64,000 nucleotides of DNA, taken from NCBI RefSeq assembly GCF_000308755.1, contig NZ_BAGF01000002.1, positions 62,001 to 126,000 of the forward strand, read 5' to 3'. The notes under the pieces were generated by a model. It was given only the letters and a program-made list of their open reading frames with translations, made no database searches and was not told the DNA's origin. Each line of letters begins with the position of its first letter. Position 1 is the first letter of the stretch. Shown here piece by piece: positions 23,865 through 33,706 of this stretch. The translations under genes were made by a program, and so were the position numbers. The stretch is from Nocardia pneumoniae NBRC 100136 (GTDB lineage: Bacteria > Actinomycetota > Actinomycetes > Mycobacteriales > Mycobacteriaceae).

Positions 23865-26165
23865 TCACCGGAGCCCCGCGACCGGGCTGTTTCGGTTCGA
23901 TTGCTCTTGGTGGGTGTCGTTGTAGGTCTTCAAGACTGTGGTGACGATGCCGGTGAGCTGGTTGAGGATCAGTGAGCCGTGCTGGAAGTCGGCACGCAGG
24001 CCGTCGGGGACGGGGTAGGCGTTGCGCAGCGGGAGTCCGAGTATGCCGGTGTCGGCGCCGAGTTGCAGGAAGCGGTCCAGGATGGTGCCGAGCACCTCGA
24101 CGATCTGGCCGTCCGGCACGGTGTAGACGTAGCCGTTGGTGAACTTCGCATACTGCTGGCCGTGCGCTGCGGGCAGCACCTCCGACTGTGCGGCGCCGAG
24201 CGGTCCGTTCGGTCCACCGGACATCGACCAGTGCCTGGCGATCATGTTGTCGTGCACCATGTTCAGCAACTTGGTGGTCAGCTCGGCGAGGGCGGCCACA
24301 TCGGTGCTCGGGGCGGTCGAACTGTGGAACCCGCCGGGGCCGCCCGGCGCACCGGCGGCGATGTCGCGGATCCGGTCCATCAACGCGTACGCGGCGTCGC
24401 CGGGGCAGCTGGTGTTGCCGACATCGCGGTGTGCGAAGACGATCGGCAACCGTACGGCCTCGCCCAAGGCGTACGGGGTGAACGACGTCCCCTCGGAGTA
24501 CATCGTGGTGTAGCCCTTGGGATCCAGCCCGGCGACCTTGGCGCGCCAGCCAACGAAAGCGCCGATCGCGTTGATCGACTCCTGCGTCGGTGGAATGGAT
24601 TCGTAGTTGCCCATCAGCGCGACACCTGAAGTGTTCTCGTTGAACCCGCCGGCATGCGCGCCCTGCACCGGCCGGTCGAGGCCGCCGAAGCGTCCCTCGA
24701 AGACCTGGCCGTACTTGTCGACCAGCGCGTTGTATCCGATGTCGCACCAGCCCAAAGTCTGCGCGTGGTAGGTGTAGATCGCGCGGACGATTCCGGCCGA
24801 TTCAGCCATGCTGTAGTCGTTTCGACCAGCGGTGTGATGCACGGTGACGCCGCCTAGGCCGTCGTCGTAGGTCGGTTCGTCGCAGCGGATCGATTCGTCC
24901 GCGCCCCACTGGGCCCGTGTGATGACCGGCGGGCCGCCACCGGGCAGTGCCGCGGCCACGTTGTGCAGGGAACCATCGATGGCGCCGCGCCCGGGATCGA
25001 TGAGCACGGCGGTCAGGTCGGGGGTCTGCTGGGCGACGTCGTCGGAGCGGGGTTGCGCCAGTTCGCCGGGGCGGGGATCGAACGGTTGGGCGGGGTCGGC
25101 GGAATGGGGATCGGTCTGCTGGGCCGGGTCGGCGGAGTGCGGGTCGGTCCGCTGGGCGGGGTCGCCGGGGTATGGGTCTCGTGGGGTGGGGTCGCTGGAC
25201 TGTGGGTCGGTCTGTGGGGCGGGGTCGCCGGAGTGTGGGTCGGTCTGTGGGGCGGGGTCGCCGGAGTGTGGGTCGGTCTGTGGGGCGGGATCGCCTGACT
25301 GTGGGTCGGTTCGGTAGACCGAATCTTCCTCGCTCGCAACGGGCTGCGCCACCGGCTTGCCCTCCGGCGACGAGGTTCGGGCCCGCGTAACCAGCACTTG
25401 TACCGCGTTCGTATTGCCGACGTAGATCGGTTCGGTGCCCTCGGTCGCGCCCGGGCCGGAGTGGTCGGTGCGGTGGGTGTCGACCGGATCCGCGTCGTAC
25501 CAGGGCCCCCAGGTGCCGTCGGGTTGCCGGGCTCGGATCATGGCCTTGGTGTTCGCCAGATCCTTGGCCGTGAGCGCCACCATGCTGAACGGGGTGTCGC
25601 GGGAGAGTTCCTTCACCTGCGCCCCGACTTGGCTCATCAGTTCGGGGGGCAGAGCGCCGGGCGACAGCGCTGGAGTCTCGGGAGTGGTGCCTGGCTGAAG
25701 CCGGTCGGGATCTGCGATGAAACGCACGCTCCCCGGGGCGCGTCCGGTATTCGCCGGAGCGGGGGAATTCTCGCTCTTGGACGTAGGACCTCGGGTTATA
25801 TCCGAACCGGAGGTTTGGCCGGGATGGATTTCGGGTAGGGGTATTCGCTCGGGTAGCCGCACGCCGGGTGGCAGCGGTAGTCCGTCCGGCACCGGAATGG
25901 ATTCCGGAATCGACAACATGCGCAGGTCGGACAGGCGCAGATCCGGCAGGTCCAATCCGGTGAGTTCGCGCAGCGGCAGCACGATGTCGGGTGCTCTGGT
26001 GAGCGCGACCTCGGCGAGTTGGGCCGGTACGGCGGCCGGTTCGCTGTCGTTGGCGGCCCGGTAGTCGGTCGAATCGCTGAGTGTAAGTGTGACGAGCGGC
26101 GCCGCTACCGCGAGGGCGGTGACCACCGGGAGCACGACAGAACGTTTCGGTTTGCGGTACCGCAC
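23865..26165 (-). CDS. Secreted peptidoglycan amidase (PGRP/amidase-2 type) with proline-rich repeats
   Basis: A 766-residue exported protein, counterpart of Rv3811 of M. tuberculosis. GTG 26165 is preferred because GGAG lies 6 bases upstream; TTG 26177 would add 4 residues. A signal or anchor is at residues 10-30. A beta-rich segment (about 150-280) precedes a Pro/Asp repeat region of 11-residue units (about 285-370). The amidase/PGRP domain spans about 410-595, with the zinc ligand region VTVHHTAG and the later FAHRDVGNTSCPGD, so the family's Zn ligands (two His and Cys) are kept. The C-terminal 120 residues include an LGFP-like remnant (GILGLPLRNAYPVPDG). It should cleave the N-acetylmuramoyl-L-alanine bond in the wall. 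Confidence 0.88.
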   Translation of the reverse strand: MRYRKPKRSVVLPVVTALAVAAPLVTLTLSDSTDYRAANDSEPAAVPAQLAEVALTRAPDIVLPLRELTGLDLPDLRLSDLRMLSIPESIPVPDGLPLPPGVRLPERIPLPEIHPGQTSGSDITRGPTSKSENSPAPANTGRAPGSVRFIADPDRLQPGTTPETPALSPGALPPELMSQVGAQVKELSRDTPFSMVALTAKDLANTKAMIRARQPDGTWGPWYDADPVDTHRTDHSGPGATEGTEPIYVGNTNAVQVLVTRARTSSPEGKPVAQPVASEEDSVYRTDPQSGDPAPQTDPHSGDPAPQTDPHSGDPAPQTDPQSSDPTPRDPYPGDPAQRTDPHSADPAQQTDPHSADPAQPFDPRPGELAQPRSDDVAQQTPDLTAVLIDPGRGAIDGSLHNVAAALPGGGPPVITRAQWGADESIRCDEPTYDDGLGGVTVHHTAGRNDYSMAESAGIVRAIYTYHAQTLGWCDIGYNALVDKYGQVFEGRFGGLDRPVQGAHAGGFNENTSGVALMGNYESIPPTQESINAIGAFVGWRAKVAGLDPKGYTTMYSEGTSFTPYALGEAVRLPIVFAHRDVGNTSCPGDAAYALMDRIRDIAAGAPGGPGGFHSSTAPSTDVAALAELTTKLLNMVHDNMIARHWSMSGGPNGPLGAAQSEVLPAAHGQQYAKFTNGYVYTVPDGQIVEVLGTILDRFLQLGADTGILGLPLRNAYPVPDGLRADFQHGSLILNQLTGIVTTVLKTYNDTHQEQSNRNSPVAGLR
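25070..25313 (-). repeat. 33-bp in-frame tandem repeats inside the amidase gene
   Basis: Units of about 33 bases encode TDPHSGDPAPQ and variants (TDPQSGDPAPQ, TDPHSADPAQQ). The middle three units are nearly identical; the flanking ones are degenerate and shorter. The repeats form a Pro/Asp/Ser-rich linker, probably a flexible wall-spanning segment. Copy number may vary between strains. Confidence 0.85.
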
Positions 26166-26375
26166 GAGTGTCTCCAATCAGGTCGAACCGGGGAGCATGA
26201 GCAATTCGGCGTAACTACCTGATGTATCAATGGTCACAATAGCCACATCAATCACAGACTAAACCTCTACTAGAGAATTATGTTTGCTTGAATGTAACTC
26301 TCGGATTGTGACCGGCGGGGGACGACATGCCGACCGGTACGAATCGCCGGTCCCGGAAACCGTGGGAGTGAAGCG

Positions 26376-28112
26376 ATGCACCGGAATGCAGCAGCGCGGT
26401 GGTTGGCGAAATGCATGGTCGGACCCATCCGCGGTGCCGAACCCCGTGCGGTGCGGGGTCGGCGGGGGTCCACGCCGCGGCCGGTCTCGGTCGGCACAGC
26501 CGCGCTGCTCACCGGCGCCGTGTTCGTGCTGTCCGGCTGGCCGGGTGACGCGCCGTATCGAACCGTGGCCGGGCCGGGACATGGGCGCGGCATGAGCCAG
26601 GTCGGCGCGTTCGAAAGCGCACGGGGCGGGTGGGTGGCCGAACGGATTCTCACGCACTATTACCCCGGCGCGGTGCTCGCCGCCGTCGCGCCCACGGCGG
26701 TCCGGGTCCGCCTCATGGCGCTGGACGGCTCGTCCCTGGACGCCTTTGCCGCCGCTGGTTTGCGGGTCGCGGGCCGCGACGTGGCACCCGGTCACGTGGC
26801 GCATCTGACGCCGCTGCCCGGCGGTGGCGCGAACGTCGTCGTGACGGTCGGCTGTGACGGCGAGGTGCTGTGGCAGGCGGCAACCGACGACCAGTGGATC
26901 CACCCGCTCGATCCCCGGCCGAATCGTCCTGTCGCCGAACATCTCACGCTGTGCGGGGGACCCGCGTATCGCGGCGCGCTCGGCGTCACCGTCGAGGACG
27001 GCGCACCCCGCACGGTGAACCAGGTGGACGTCGAGGACTATCTGCTCGGCGTTGTCCCGGCCGAGGTGCAGGCCAACTGGGCGGACAAAGGCGCGGCCGA
27101 GGCGCTGCGCGCGCAGGCGATCGCGGCACGCTCGTACGCACTGGCCGAGCGGCGTTATCCGTACGCGCAGACCTGTGACACCACCGACTGCCAGGAGTAC
27201 CCCGGCACGGCGCGGGAAGATCCGCGGGCGGCCGCCGCCGTCGCCGCCACCGCGGGCACCGTGTTGCTGCGCGATGGCCGGATCCTGCGCACGGAGTACT
27301 CCGCCGCGCCCGACGGTGGAACACCCGCGGACATCTACACCTTCGACGTCGGTCCCGCCCCTCACGAGCTGCTCGCCACCGCACCGCCCGAGGATCCGCA
27401 CGAGCAGACGCCCGGCACGGAATCGGCGATCGAAGCCGAGTATCGCCGGATCGGCGGCGCGACCAGCGCGGTCGGCACACCGATCGGCCCCGAGATGATC
27501 CTGCCGCAACACGCGGGCACCTACCGGCTCTTCACCAACGGCGTCATCATCGCGACGCCGACGCTCGGCGCGCAGGTGGTCGACTTCACCACGCTGTTGC
27601 AGTTGGTGCCGGATTCACCTGAGGGAAAGGCGATTCCACCCACTGCTGGTACGCCCAGTGCTGAAGCTGCGCATCCATCTGGAGGTGCGCCCCCCGCCGC
27701 GAGTGTGGCCCCCGCTGCCGGTGCGCCTCACGCTGCCGGTGGGCCCAGGGCTGATGTTGCGCCTCCGTCCGATGCTGCGGCTGCGTCTGGTGCCGTGCCG
27801 CCGCCTGGCACTGTGCCGCCATCCGGTCCTGCGGTTGCGTCTGATGCGGCGCCTCCGTTCGATGCTGCCGCCTTGTCCGATGTTGTGCCTGGGGCTGATG
27901 GTGCGGCTTCGGTTGGTGGCGCGCACACGTCGACAGTCGCAAGTCCGCCTGCTGCATCCGTGCCGTCCGCGAATACCGTTCCGCGCGCTGACTCCACGCC
28001 CAACACGGGTGCGGTTCCGCCTGGCGATACCGCGTCTGCCAGTTCAGTTCCGCCCGGGGGTACGGTCCCAGCCGGTTCGGTTCCGTCTGTCGCGTTGCCG
28101 ACTGCCGAATAG
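26376..28112 (+). CDS. SpoIID/LytB-domain exported protein with Ala/Pro/Ser-rich tail
   Basis: A 578-residue protein. An N-terminal hydrophobic segment (ALLTGAVFVLSGWPG, near residue 50) suggests export. The SpoIID domain lies at about 215-300 (VDVEDYLLGVVPAEVQANW ... LRAQAIAARSYALAE), the fold of SpoIID transglycosylases that cut glycan strands. An LGFP-like unit follows (YRRIGGATSAVGTPIGPE). From about residue 420 the chain is low complexity (Ala, Pro, Ser, Val, Gly) for 158 residues. The early GHGRGMSQVGAFESAR motif is typical of this family. It is divergent from the amidase gene, so two wall hydrolases may share one control region (26166-26375). Start ATG 26376 with GGGAG upstream. Confidence 0.82.
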   Translation: MHRNAAARWLAKCMVGPIRGAEPRAVRGRRGSTPRPVSVGTAALLTGAVFVLSGWPGDAPYRTVAGPGHGRGMSQVGAFESARGGWVAERILTHYYPGAVLAAVAPTAVRVRLMALDGSSLDAFAAAGLRVAGRDVAPGHVAHLTPLPGGGANVVVTVGCDGEVLWQAATDDQWIHPLDPRPNRPVAEHLTLCGGPAYRGALGVTVEDGAPRTVNQVDVEDYLLGVVPAEVQANWADKGAAEALRAQAIAARSYALAERRYPYAQTCDTTDCQEYPGTAREDPRAAAAVAATAGTVLLRDGRILRTEYSAAPDGGTPADIYTFDVGPAPHELLATAPPEDPHEQTPGTESAIEAEYRRIGGATSAVGTPIGPEMILPQHAGTYRLFTNGVIIATPTLGAQVVDFTTLLQLVPDSPEGKAIPPTAGTPSAEAAHPSGGAPPAASVAPAAGAPHAAGGPRADVAPPSDAAAASGAVPPPGTVPPSGPAVASDAAPPFDAAALSDVVPGADGAASVGGAHTSTVASPPAASVPSANTVPRADSTPNTGAVPPGDTASASSVPPGGTVPAGSVPSVALPTAE

Positions 28113-28219
28113 CGACACGGCCCTCGACTCTGCCGAGCCGATGGCTGGTCGGGAGCGCCGAGCGCCACTCGCGCGGGCTTCGCTCTCAGACGTGTTGCTG
28201 CTCCAGACGCGCGATGGGA

Positions 28220-28720
28220 TCACTCCGGCGGTGTGTCCCCGAGTGACTCGGCCAGGGTGCGCAGCAGCTCCGCCAGCTGGTCGCGGGACGAAATATCCAG
28301 GGCAGCCAGCAATCGCTGTTCGTTCGCCATGTGGCGGGGCAGCAGGTCATCGATCAGTGCCCGGCCCTGCTCGGTGAGCCGGACGCGAATGGCCCTGCGG
28401 TCTTCCGGGCAGGGCTTGCGCTCGACGAGTCCCTTGGCCTCCAGCCGGTCGATGCGATTGGTGATCGCGCCGGAGGTCACCATGGCGACCTTGATCAGCG
28501 CGCCCGCGGTGAGTCCGTCGGCGCCGCCGGACCGGCGCAGCGTGGCCAGCACGTCGAATTCCCAGAATTCCATGCCGAATTCGCCGAAGAAGCGCTTGAG
28601 GTCCTGTTCGATCAGCCGGGCCAGTCGCTGGATCCGGCCGAGCACCAGCATCGGTGAGACGTCGACCTCGGGCCGCTCCCGATGCCAGTGCGACACGAAC
28701 AAATCCACCGCGTCCGACAT
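28220..28720 (-). CDS. MarR-family transcriptional regulator
   Basis: A 166-residue winged-helix repressor. The DNA-binding part is LTAGALIKVAMVTSGAITNRIDRLEAKGLVERKPCPEDRRAIRVRLTEQG, including the DRR wing motif. Helices at both ends form the dimer interface (ARLIEQDLKRFFGEFGMEFWEFDVLATLRR). ATG 28720 follows GAGAGGAA and the longer frame to 28750 lacks a ribosome site. It is divergent from the EamA exporter gene, and the intergenic region holds operator-like inverted repeats over a promoter, so it probably represses the exporter and itself. The ligand is unknown. Confidence 0.9.
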   Translation of the reverse strand: MSDAVDLFVSHWHRERPEVDVSPMLVLGRIQRLARLIEQDLKRFFGEFGMEFWEFDVLATLRRSGGADGLTAGALIKVAMVTSGAITNRIDRLEAKGLVERKPCPEDRRAIRVRLTEQGRALIDDLLPRHMANEQRLLAALDISSRDQLAELLRTLAESLGDTPPE

Positions 28721-28742
28721 CGCAGTTCCTCTCTGTGCAAAG

Positions 28743-28807
28743 AATCTCAATGTTCATCTACTTGACGCCAAGACAGCTACGGGAGTAGATATCTGAACGT
28801 TGAGATT
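28743..28807. promoter_or_regulatory. MarR-type operators around the eamA promoter
   Basis: ATCTGAACGTTGAGAT (28791-28806) is a near-perfect palindrome of the MarR type. A related half lies at 28743-28756 (AATCTCAATGTTCA), in inverted orientation to it. Between them TTGACG (28762-28767) and TAGATA (28786-28791), 18 bases apart, form a + strand promoter, so the right operator covers the start region of the exporter message. Confidence 0.7.
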
Positions 28808-28825
28808 ATCAATGAGGAGTCAGAC

Positions 28826-29800
28826 ATGACGACACGCACCGCCGGACCGGCCGACGCCTCGGTCGCGGGCACCTTGGCGCTCACCGCTCTCACCCCCGTC
28901 GTCTGGGGGTCCACCTACGCCGTCACCACTGAATTCCTGCCGCCGGACCGCCCGCTGTTCACCGCGCTCACGCGCGCGCTGCCCGCGGGTCTCGCGCTGC
29001 TCGCGTTGACCCGAGTGCTGCCCCGCGGGAGGTGGATCGGCCGCGCGGCGGTGCTCGGCATTCTCAATATCGGCGCGTTCTTCCCGCTGCTGTTCCTGGC
29101 CGCCTACCGGCTGCCCGGTGGCGTCGCGGGGGTACTCGGCGCCGTCGCGCCGGTCTTCGCGCTCGTCATCGCGGCGGGCGTGCTGAGCGAGAAACCGAGT
29201 GGCCGCAAGCTGATCGCGGGCGTCATCGGAGTACTCGGCGTCGCGCTCGTCGTGCTGCGTGCCAACGCGCAACTCGACACCGTCGGTGTGCTCGCGGGTC
29301 TGGCGGGCGCGGCGTCGATGGCCGCGGGCACCGTGCTGACCAAGAAGTGGGGACGACCCGATGGTGTGGGCCCGCTGGCCATGACCGGCTGGCAGCTCAC
29401 CGCGGGCGGCGTGTTCATCGCGCCCTTGGCGCTGCTCGTGGAGGGCGCTCCGCCCACGCTTGACGCAGAAGCCGTCGGCGGATACCTCTACCTCGGCGTG
29501 GTCGGGACGGCGGTGGCCTACTGGCTCTGGTTCCGCGGCATCGCACGGGTGCCCGCCACGTCGGTGGCCTTCCTCGGCTTGCTCAGCCCGGTGTCGGCCG
29601 CGGTGATCGGGTGGGTCGCGCTCGGACAGGCGCTCACCCCGCTACAGGTCCTCGGCATGGTGATCGCGCTGGGCGGGACCCTGCTCGGCCAGGCGGTAGG
29701 TGCTCCGAAGGCCGCGGTCCGGCCCGTCGCACCTCCCGTCTCGGCCGCTCCGGCGCTGGCTGCCGGAATCTCGGCGAAACAAGGCTTGACCTTGACGTAA
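28826..29800 (+). CDS. EamA-family (drug/metabolite) exporter
   Basis: A 324-residue membrane protein of the DMT superfamily with two EamA repeats and about ten helices. Repeat 1 opens with LTALTPVVWGSTYAVTTEFLP, and repeat 2 contains GVLAGLAGAASMAAGTVLTKKWG and ASVAFLGLLSPVSAAVIGW-like segments. Such proteins export amino acids, purines or drugs across the inner membrane; the substrate is not predictable. ATG 28826 has GAGGAG upstream. The MarR-type gene is divergent and operators lie between. Its stop codon is inside the palindrome of the next regulator gene. Confidence 0.9.
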   Translation: MTTRTAGPADASVAGTLALTALTPVVWGSTYAVTTEFLPPDRPLFTALTRALPAGLALLALTRVLPRGRWIGRAAVLGILNIGAFFPLLFLAAYRLPGGVAGVLGAVAPVFALVIAAGVLSEKPSGRKLIAGVIGVLGVALVVLRANAQLDTVGVLAGLAGAASMAAGTVLTKKWGRPDGVGPLAMTGWQLTAGGVFIAPLALLVEGAPPTLDAEAVGGYLYLGVVGTAVAYWLWFRGIARVPATSVAFLGLLSPVSAAVIGWVALGQALTPLQVLGMVIALGGTLLGQAVGAPKAAVRPVAPPVSAAPALAAGISAKQGLTLT

Positions 29801-29806
29801 CGTCAA
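29792..29806. promoter_or_regulatory. MerR-type operator upstream of the TipAS regulator
   Basis: TTGACGTAACGTCAA is a perfect palindrome of two 7-base arms about a central A. It contains the stop codon of the exporter gene (29798-29800) and lies 46 bases before the MerR-type start. A TTGACC element adjoins at 29786-29791. The symmetry is typical of MerR-family sites, used here probably for autoregulation. Confidence 0.6.
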
Positions 29807-29852
29807 CTTGCAAGCTGGTTGCACCGACGAGACAAGAAGGGAGAACGCGGTC

Positions 29853-30617
29853 ATGACGATGGTCACCGGGGAATGGTCCATTCAGGATCTGGCGAAGGCG
29901 GCCGGTACCACCAGCCGCACGCTGCGCCACTACGGGCAGCTCGGGCTGTTGCCGCCCAGCCGGATCGGCGCCAACGGGTATCGCTACTACGACCAGGACT
30001 CCCTCGTGCGGCTGCAACGCATCCTGCTGTTGCGAGAACTCGGCCTCGGCCTTCCGGTCATCGCCGAAGTCCTTGCCGGAGAACAGGACACCGCCGCCGC
30101 GCTGCGCACGCACCTGGACCTGCTACGGCAGGAACAGGATCGGATCCGGCGCCAGATCGAGTCGGTGCAAACCACGCTGCACAAGACGGAAAGAGGTGAA
30201 CAACTCGTGGCAACAGAAGTTTTCGACGGCTTCGACCACACGAAGTACAAGGACGAGGTGATCGAACGCTGGGGCAAGGACGCCTACGAGAGCGGCGACC
30301 GCTGGTGGCGCTCGATGTCCGAGGCGGACAAGAAGGCCTTCCAGCAAACCCATCTCGACATCGCCGCCGACTACGGCCGTGCGCACGCGGCAGGGGTCGC
30401 GGTGGACAGCGACGAGGTGCAGGCCATCGTCCAGCGCCACTACGACTGGATCGGCGTCGGCTGGCAGGGGCGGCCGGTGGTGCGGGAAGCCTTCATCGGC
30501 CTGGGCGAAATGTACGTCGCCGACCCGCGTTTCGCGGCGAACTACGACGTGCACGGTGCGGGCACCGCGGAATTCGTGCGCGACGCGATGAAGGTCTACG
30601 CCGAGCGGAACCTGTAG
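29853..30617 (+). CDS. MerR-family regulator with TipAS drug-recognition domain
   Basis: A 254-residue regulator. The winged helix at residues 7-75 is of MerR type (WSIQDLAKAAGTTSRTLRHYGQLGLLPPSRIGANGYRYYDQDSL). A coiled linker (about 85-115) leads to a TipAS domain at about 130-250 (FDHTKYKDEVIERWGKDAYESGDRWW ... VRDAMKVYAE), the fold that binds thiopeptides and other bulky drugs in TipA and AlbA-like proteins. ATG 29853 follows AAGGGAGA. It lies just downstream of the exporter gene and may sense compounds exported by it. It could act on itself through the palindrome at 29792-29806. Confidence 0.9.
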   Translation: MTMVTGEWSIQDLAKAAGTTSRTLRHYGQLGLLPPSRIGANGYRYYDQDSLVRLQRILLLRELGLGLPVIAEVLAGEQDTAAALRTHLDLLRQEQDRIRRQIESVQTTLHKTERGEQLVATEVFDGFDHTKYKDEVIERWGKDAYESGDRWWRSMSEADKKAFQQTHLDIAADYGRAHAAGVAVDSDEVQAIVQRHYDWIGVGWQGRPVVREAFIGLGEMYVADPRFAANYDVHGAGTAEFVRDAMKVYAERNL

Positions 30618-30630
30618 ATCACACCTGACC

Positions 30631-30665
30631 GACGGCCGGTACGCGAAGTATGCGTACCGGCCGTC
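30631..30665. terminator. Hairpin terminator after the MerR-TipAS gene
   Basis: A perfect 14-bp stem (30631-30644 with 30652-30665) and a 7-base loop start 13 bases past the stop codon. There is no T-tract, as is common in high-GC genomes. It also faces the convergent TetR gene. Confidence 0.65.
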
Positions 30666-30748
30666 ATCCGTTGGGCGCAATGCTCTGTGAGCGCGTCTTT
30701 CGGATCGATCATCGGTTGTGGAGCGGGGTAAGGGCTGCCGTCGCGCAG

Positions 30749-31393
30749 CTACGTGTGGTCGTCGCTGCCGGGCGTACGTCCGAGCGCGTGCATCAGCTGG
30801 TCTTCGGTGATCGGGGGAACCGGCAGCGGATGGGCGGCCTCCGCGCGCAGGCCGTCGAGCACCAAGGCGAGATGGCGGCGCCAGGCGTCGGGGGCGACGT
30901 GGCCGGTCGCCTCCACGATCCTGGTGTGCGACCAGGTGATGAACGCGATGTCCTCGAGCACCCAGTCGGGGCGCAGCACTCCCGCTTCCTGGGCGCGGGT
31001 GATGATCCGCCGCATCAGGCCGTGCCCGTACTCCTGAGCTTGCGCGATGGCACGGCTGGGGGCCGCGCGGACGGCGAGTTCGCTGAGCAGGCGGTCGGCG
31101 GCTTGCAGCGCGCAGACCCGCTCCACCAGGTAGACGAACGACTCCCACGGGTCATCGATGGCCAGCGCGTCTTCGGCGATGCGACTGCCTGCCTCGATCC
31201 GGTCCTCGACGGCGGCGGCGATGAGGTCGTCGCGGGTGGGGAAGCGGTTGTAGAGCGTGCCGATGGCGACACCGGCCCGGGTGGCGATCTCCTTCAGGGG
31301 CGCGTCGAGGCCGCGTTCTTCGAAGACGGCTCGTGCCGCCGTCACGAGCGCGTCCCGGTTGCGCTGGGCGTCGCTGCGTAACGGCTTGTCCAC
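30749..31393 (-). CDS. TetR-family transcriptional regulator
   Basis: A 214-residue TetR repressor with a standard DNA-binding part (ALVTAARAVFEERGLDAPLKEIATRAGVAIGTLYNRFPTRDDLIAAAV). The C-terminal half matches the group of SDR-associated actinobacterial TetR proteins (VLEDIAFITWSHTRIVEATG). The start is GTG 31393 with AGGA 7 bases upstream. It is divergent from the SDR gene at 31503, and a long inverted repeat (31425-31487) lies between, so it most likely represses that gene and itself. The ligand is unknown. Confidence 0.9.
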   Translation of the reverse strand: MDKPLRSDAQRNRDALVTAARAVFEERGLDAPLKEIATRAGVAIGTLYNRFPTRDDLIAAAVEDRIEAGSRIAEDALAIDDPWESFVYLVERVCALQAADRLLSELAVRAAPSRAIAQAQEYGHGLMRRIITRAQEAGVLRPDWVLEDIAFITWSHTRIVEATGHVAPDAWRRHLALVLDGLRAEAAHPLPVPPITEDQLMHALGRTPGSDDHT

Positions 31394-31424
31394 GGGCCGA
31401 TCCTACAAATCCGTCAGACGGGAT

Positions 31425-31487
31425 AAGTTGAGCATAGGTTCAAGTTAATGCTAGGGTCGGCAAGTAACTTGAACCATGTCTCAACTT
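31425..31487. promoter_or_regulatory. Long inverted-repeat operator between TetR and SDR genes
   Basis: Two 23-base arms (31425-31447 and 31465-31487) are inverted copies of each other with a few mismatches. Each carries GGTTCAAGTTA or its complement TAACTTGAACC, at a 17-base separation. The pair occupies the divergent promoter region, ending 16 bases before the SDR start codon. Confidence 0.75.
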
Positions 31488-31502
31488 AATCAGGAGCGGA
31501 AA

Positions 31503-32225
31503 ATGTCCAAGACCATCGCGATCTTCGGGTACGGACCCGGCCTGGGCGTCGGCACCGGACGCCGATTCGGCCGCGAAGGGTTCCGGGTGGCCGTGATCGG
31601 GCGCGATCCCGACAAAGCGCGGCGGCACGCGGACGAGCTGACGGGTGAGGGCATCGAGGCCGCCGCCTTCCCCGCAGACGTCACCGACGCGGCGCAGGTC
31701 ACGGGCGTGATCGAGAAGATCGAGGCGACCTTCGGCCCGATCGACGTGGCGATGCACGGCGCGGCGGGCGACATCGCCAGCCGGACTTCGTCCACGCTGG
31801 CGGTGGATGTCCCGGCGCTGGATCCGCCGATCGCGCTGAAGCTGCACTCGCCGATCCTGGTGACGCGGGCGCTGGCGCCCGGCATGGTGGAGCGCGGCGA
31901 CGGTGCTCTGCTGTTCTCGTCGGGTTCCTCCGAGCACCATCCGCTGCCCTATCTGGCCAACTGGGGCGTCGCCCTGGCCGCGCAGCGCGGTTACCTGCGC
32001 CAGCTCGCGATCGAATTGGACGGCACCGGCGTCTACGTCGGGCTGCTCAATATCGGTGCGCTGATCGACGGAAGCAAGGCCGCCCGGCTCGTCGACGAGC
32101 ACCCCGAGCTGGTTCCCGACGGAGTCGAGATCGTGCGCATCGGCAGTACGGAACTCGGCGATCACTACTGGCGGCTGTACACCCAGCGGGACAAGGTCGA
32201 GCTCGACGTGGGCTTTCCCGCCTGA
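31503..32225 (+). CDS. Short-chain dehydrogenase-like protein
   Basis: A 240-residue SDR-like protein starting MSKTIAIFGYGPGLGVGTGRRFGREGFRVAVIGR, a modified glycine-rich cofactor loop (GYGPGLGVG instead of TGxxxGIG). The NAG motif is replaced by MHGAAGD. The usual YxxxK is not obvious; the nearest region reads LPYLANWGVALAAQRGYLRQLA, so catalysis may be altered. Related proteins in actinobacteria are annotated as SDR family oxidoreductases. ATG 31503 has AGGAG 7 bases upstream; ATG 31476 lies within the operator. It is divergent from and probably repressed by the TetR gene. Confidence 0.85.
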   Translation: MSKTIAIFGYGPGLGVGTGRRFGREGFRVAVIGRDPDKARRHADELTGEGIEAAAFPADVTDAAQVTGVIEKIEATFGPIDVAMHGAAGDIASRTSSTLAVDVPALDPPIALKLHSPILVTRALAPGMVERGDGALLFSSGSSEHHPLPYLANWGVALAAQRGYLRQLAIELDGTGVYVGLLNIGALIDGSKAARLVDEHPELVPDGVEIVRIGSTELGDHYWRLYTQRDKVELDVGFPA

Positions 32226-32316
32226 GATCCGGGTGCGAGGGGCGCTCGATCGCGCCTCGGAACGGGCGAACGACGTGACGCGTACGACCGTGCGCACTGG
32301 GTCGGCCGGACAGTAA

Positions 32317-33699
<1,383 letters not shown>

Positions 33700-33706
33700 G
33701 AGCAGA

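Noticed and set aside
25070..25313. Short regular repeats that could suggest a CRISPR array
   Set aside because: The 33-base units are adjacent, without unique spacers, and keep the coding frame of the amidase gene.
27586..27957. Gln/His-rich open frame opposite the tail of the SpoIID-like gene
   Set aside because: It reflects the Ala/Pro repeat composition of the sense strand tail and has no independent support.
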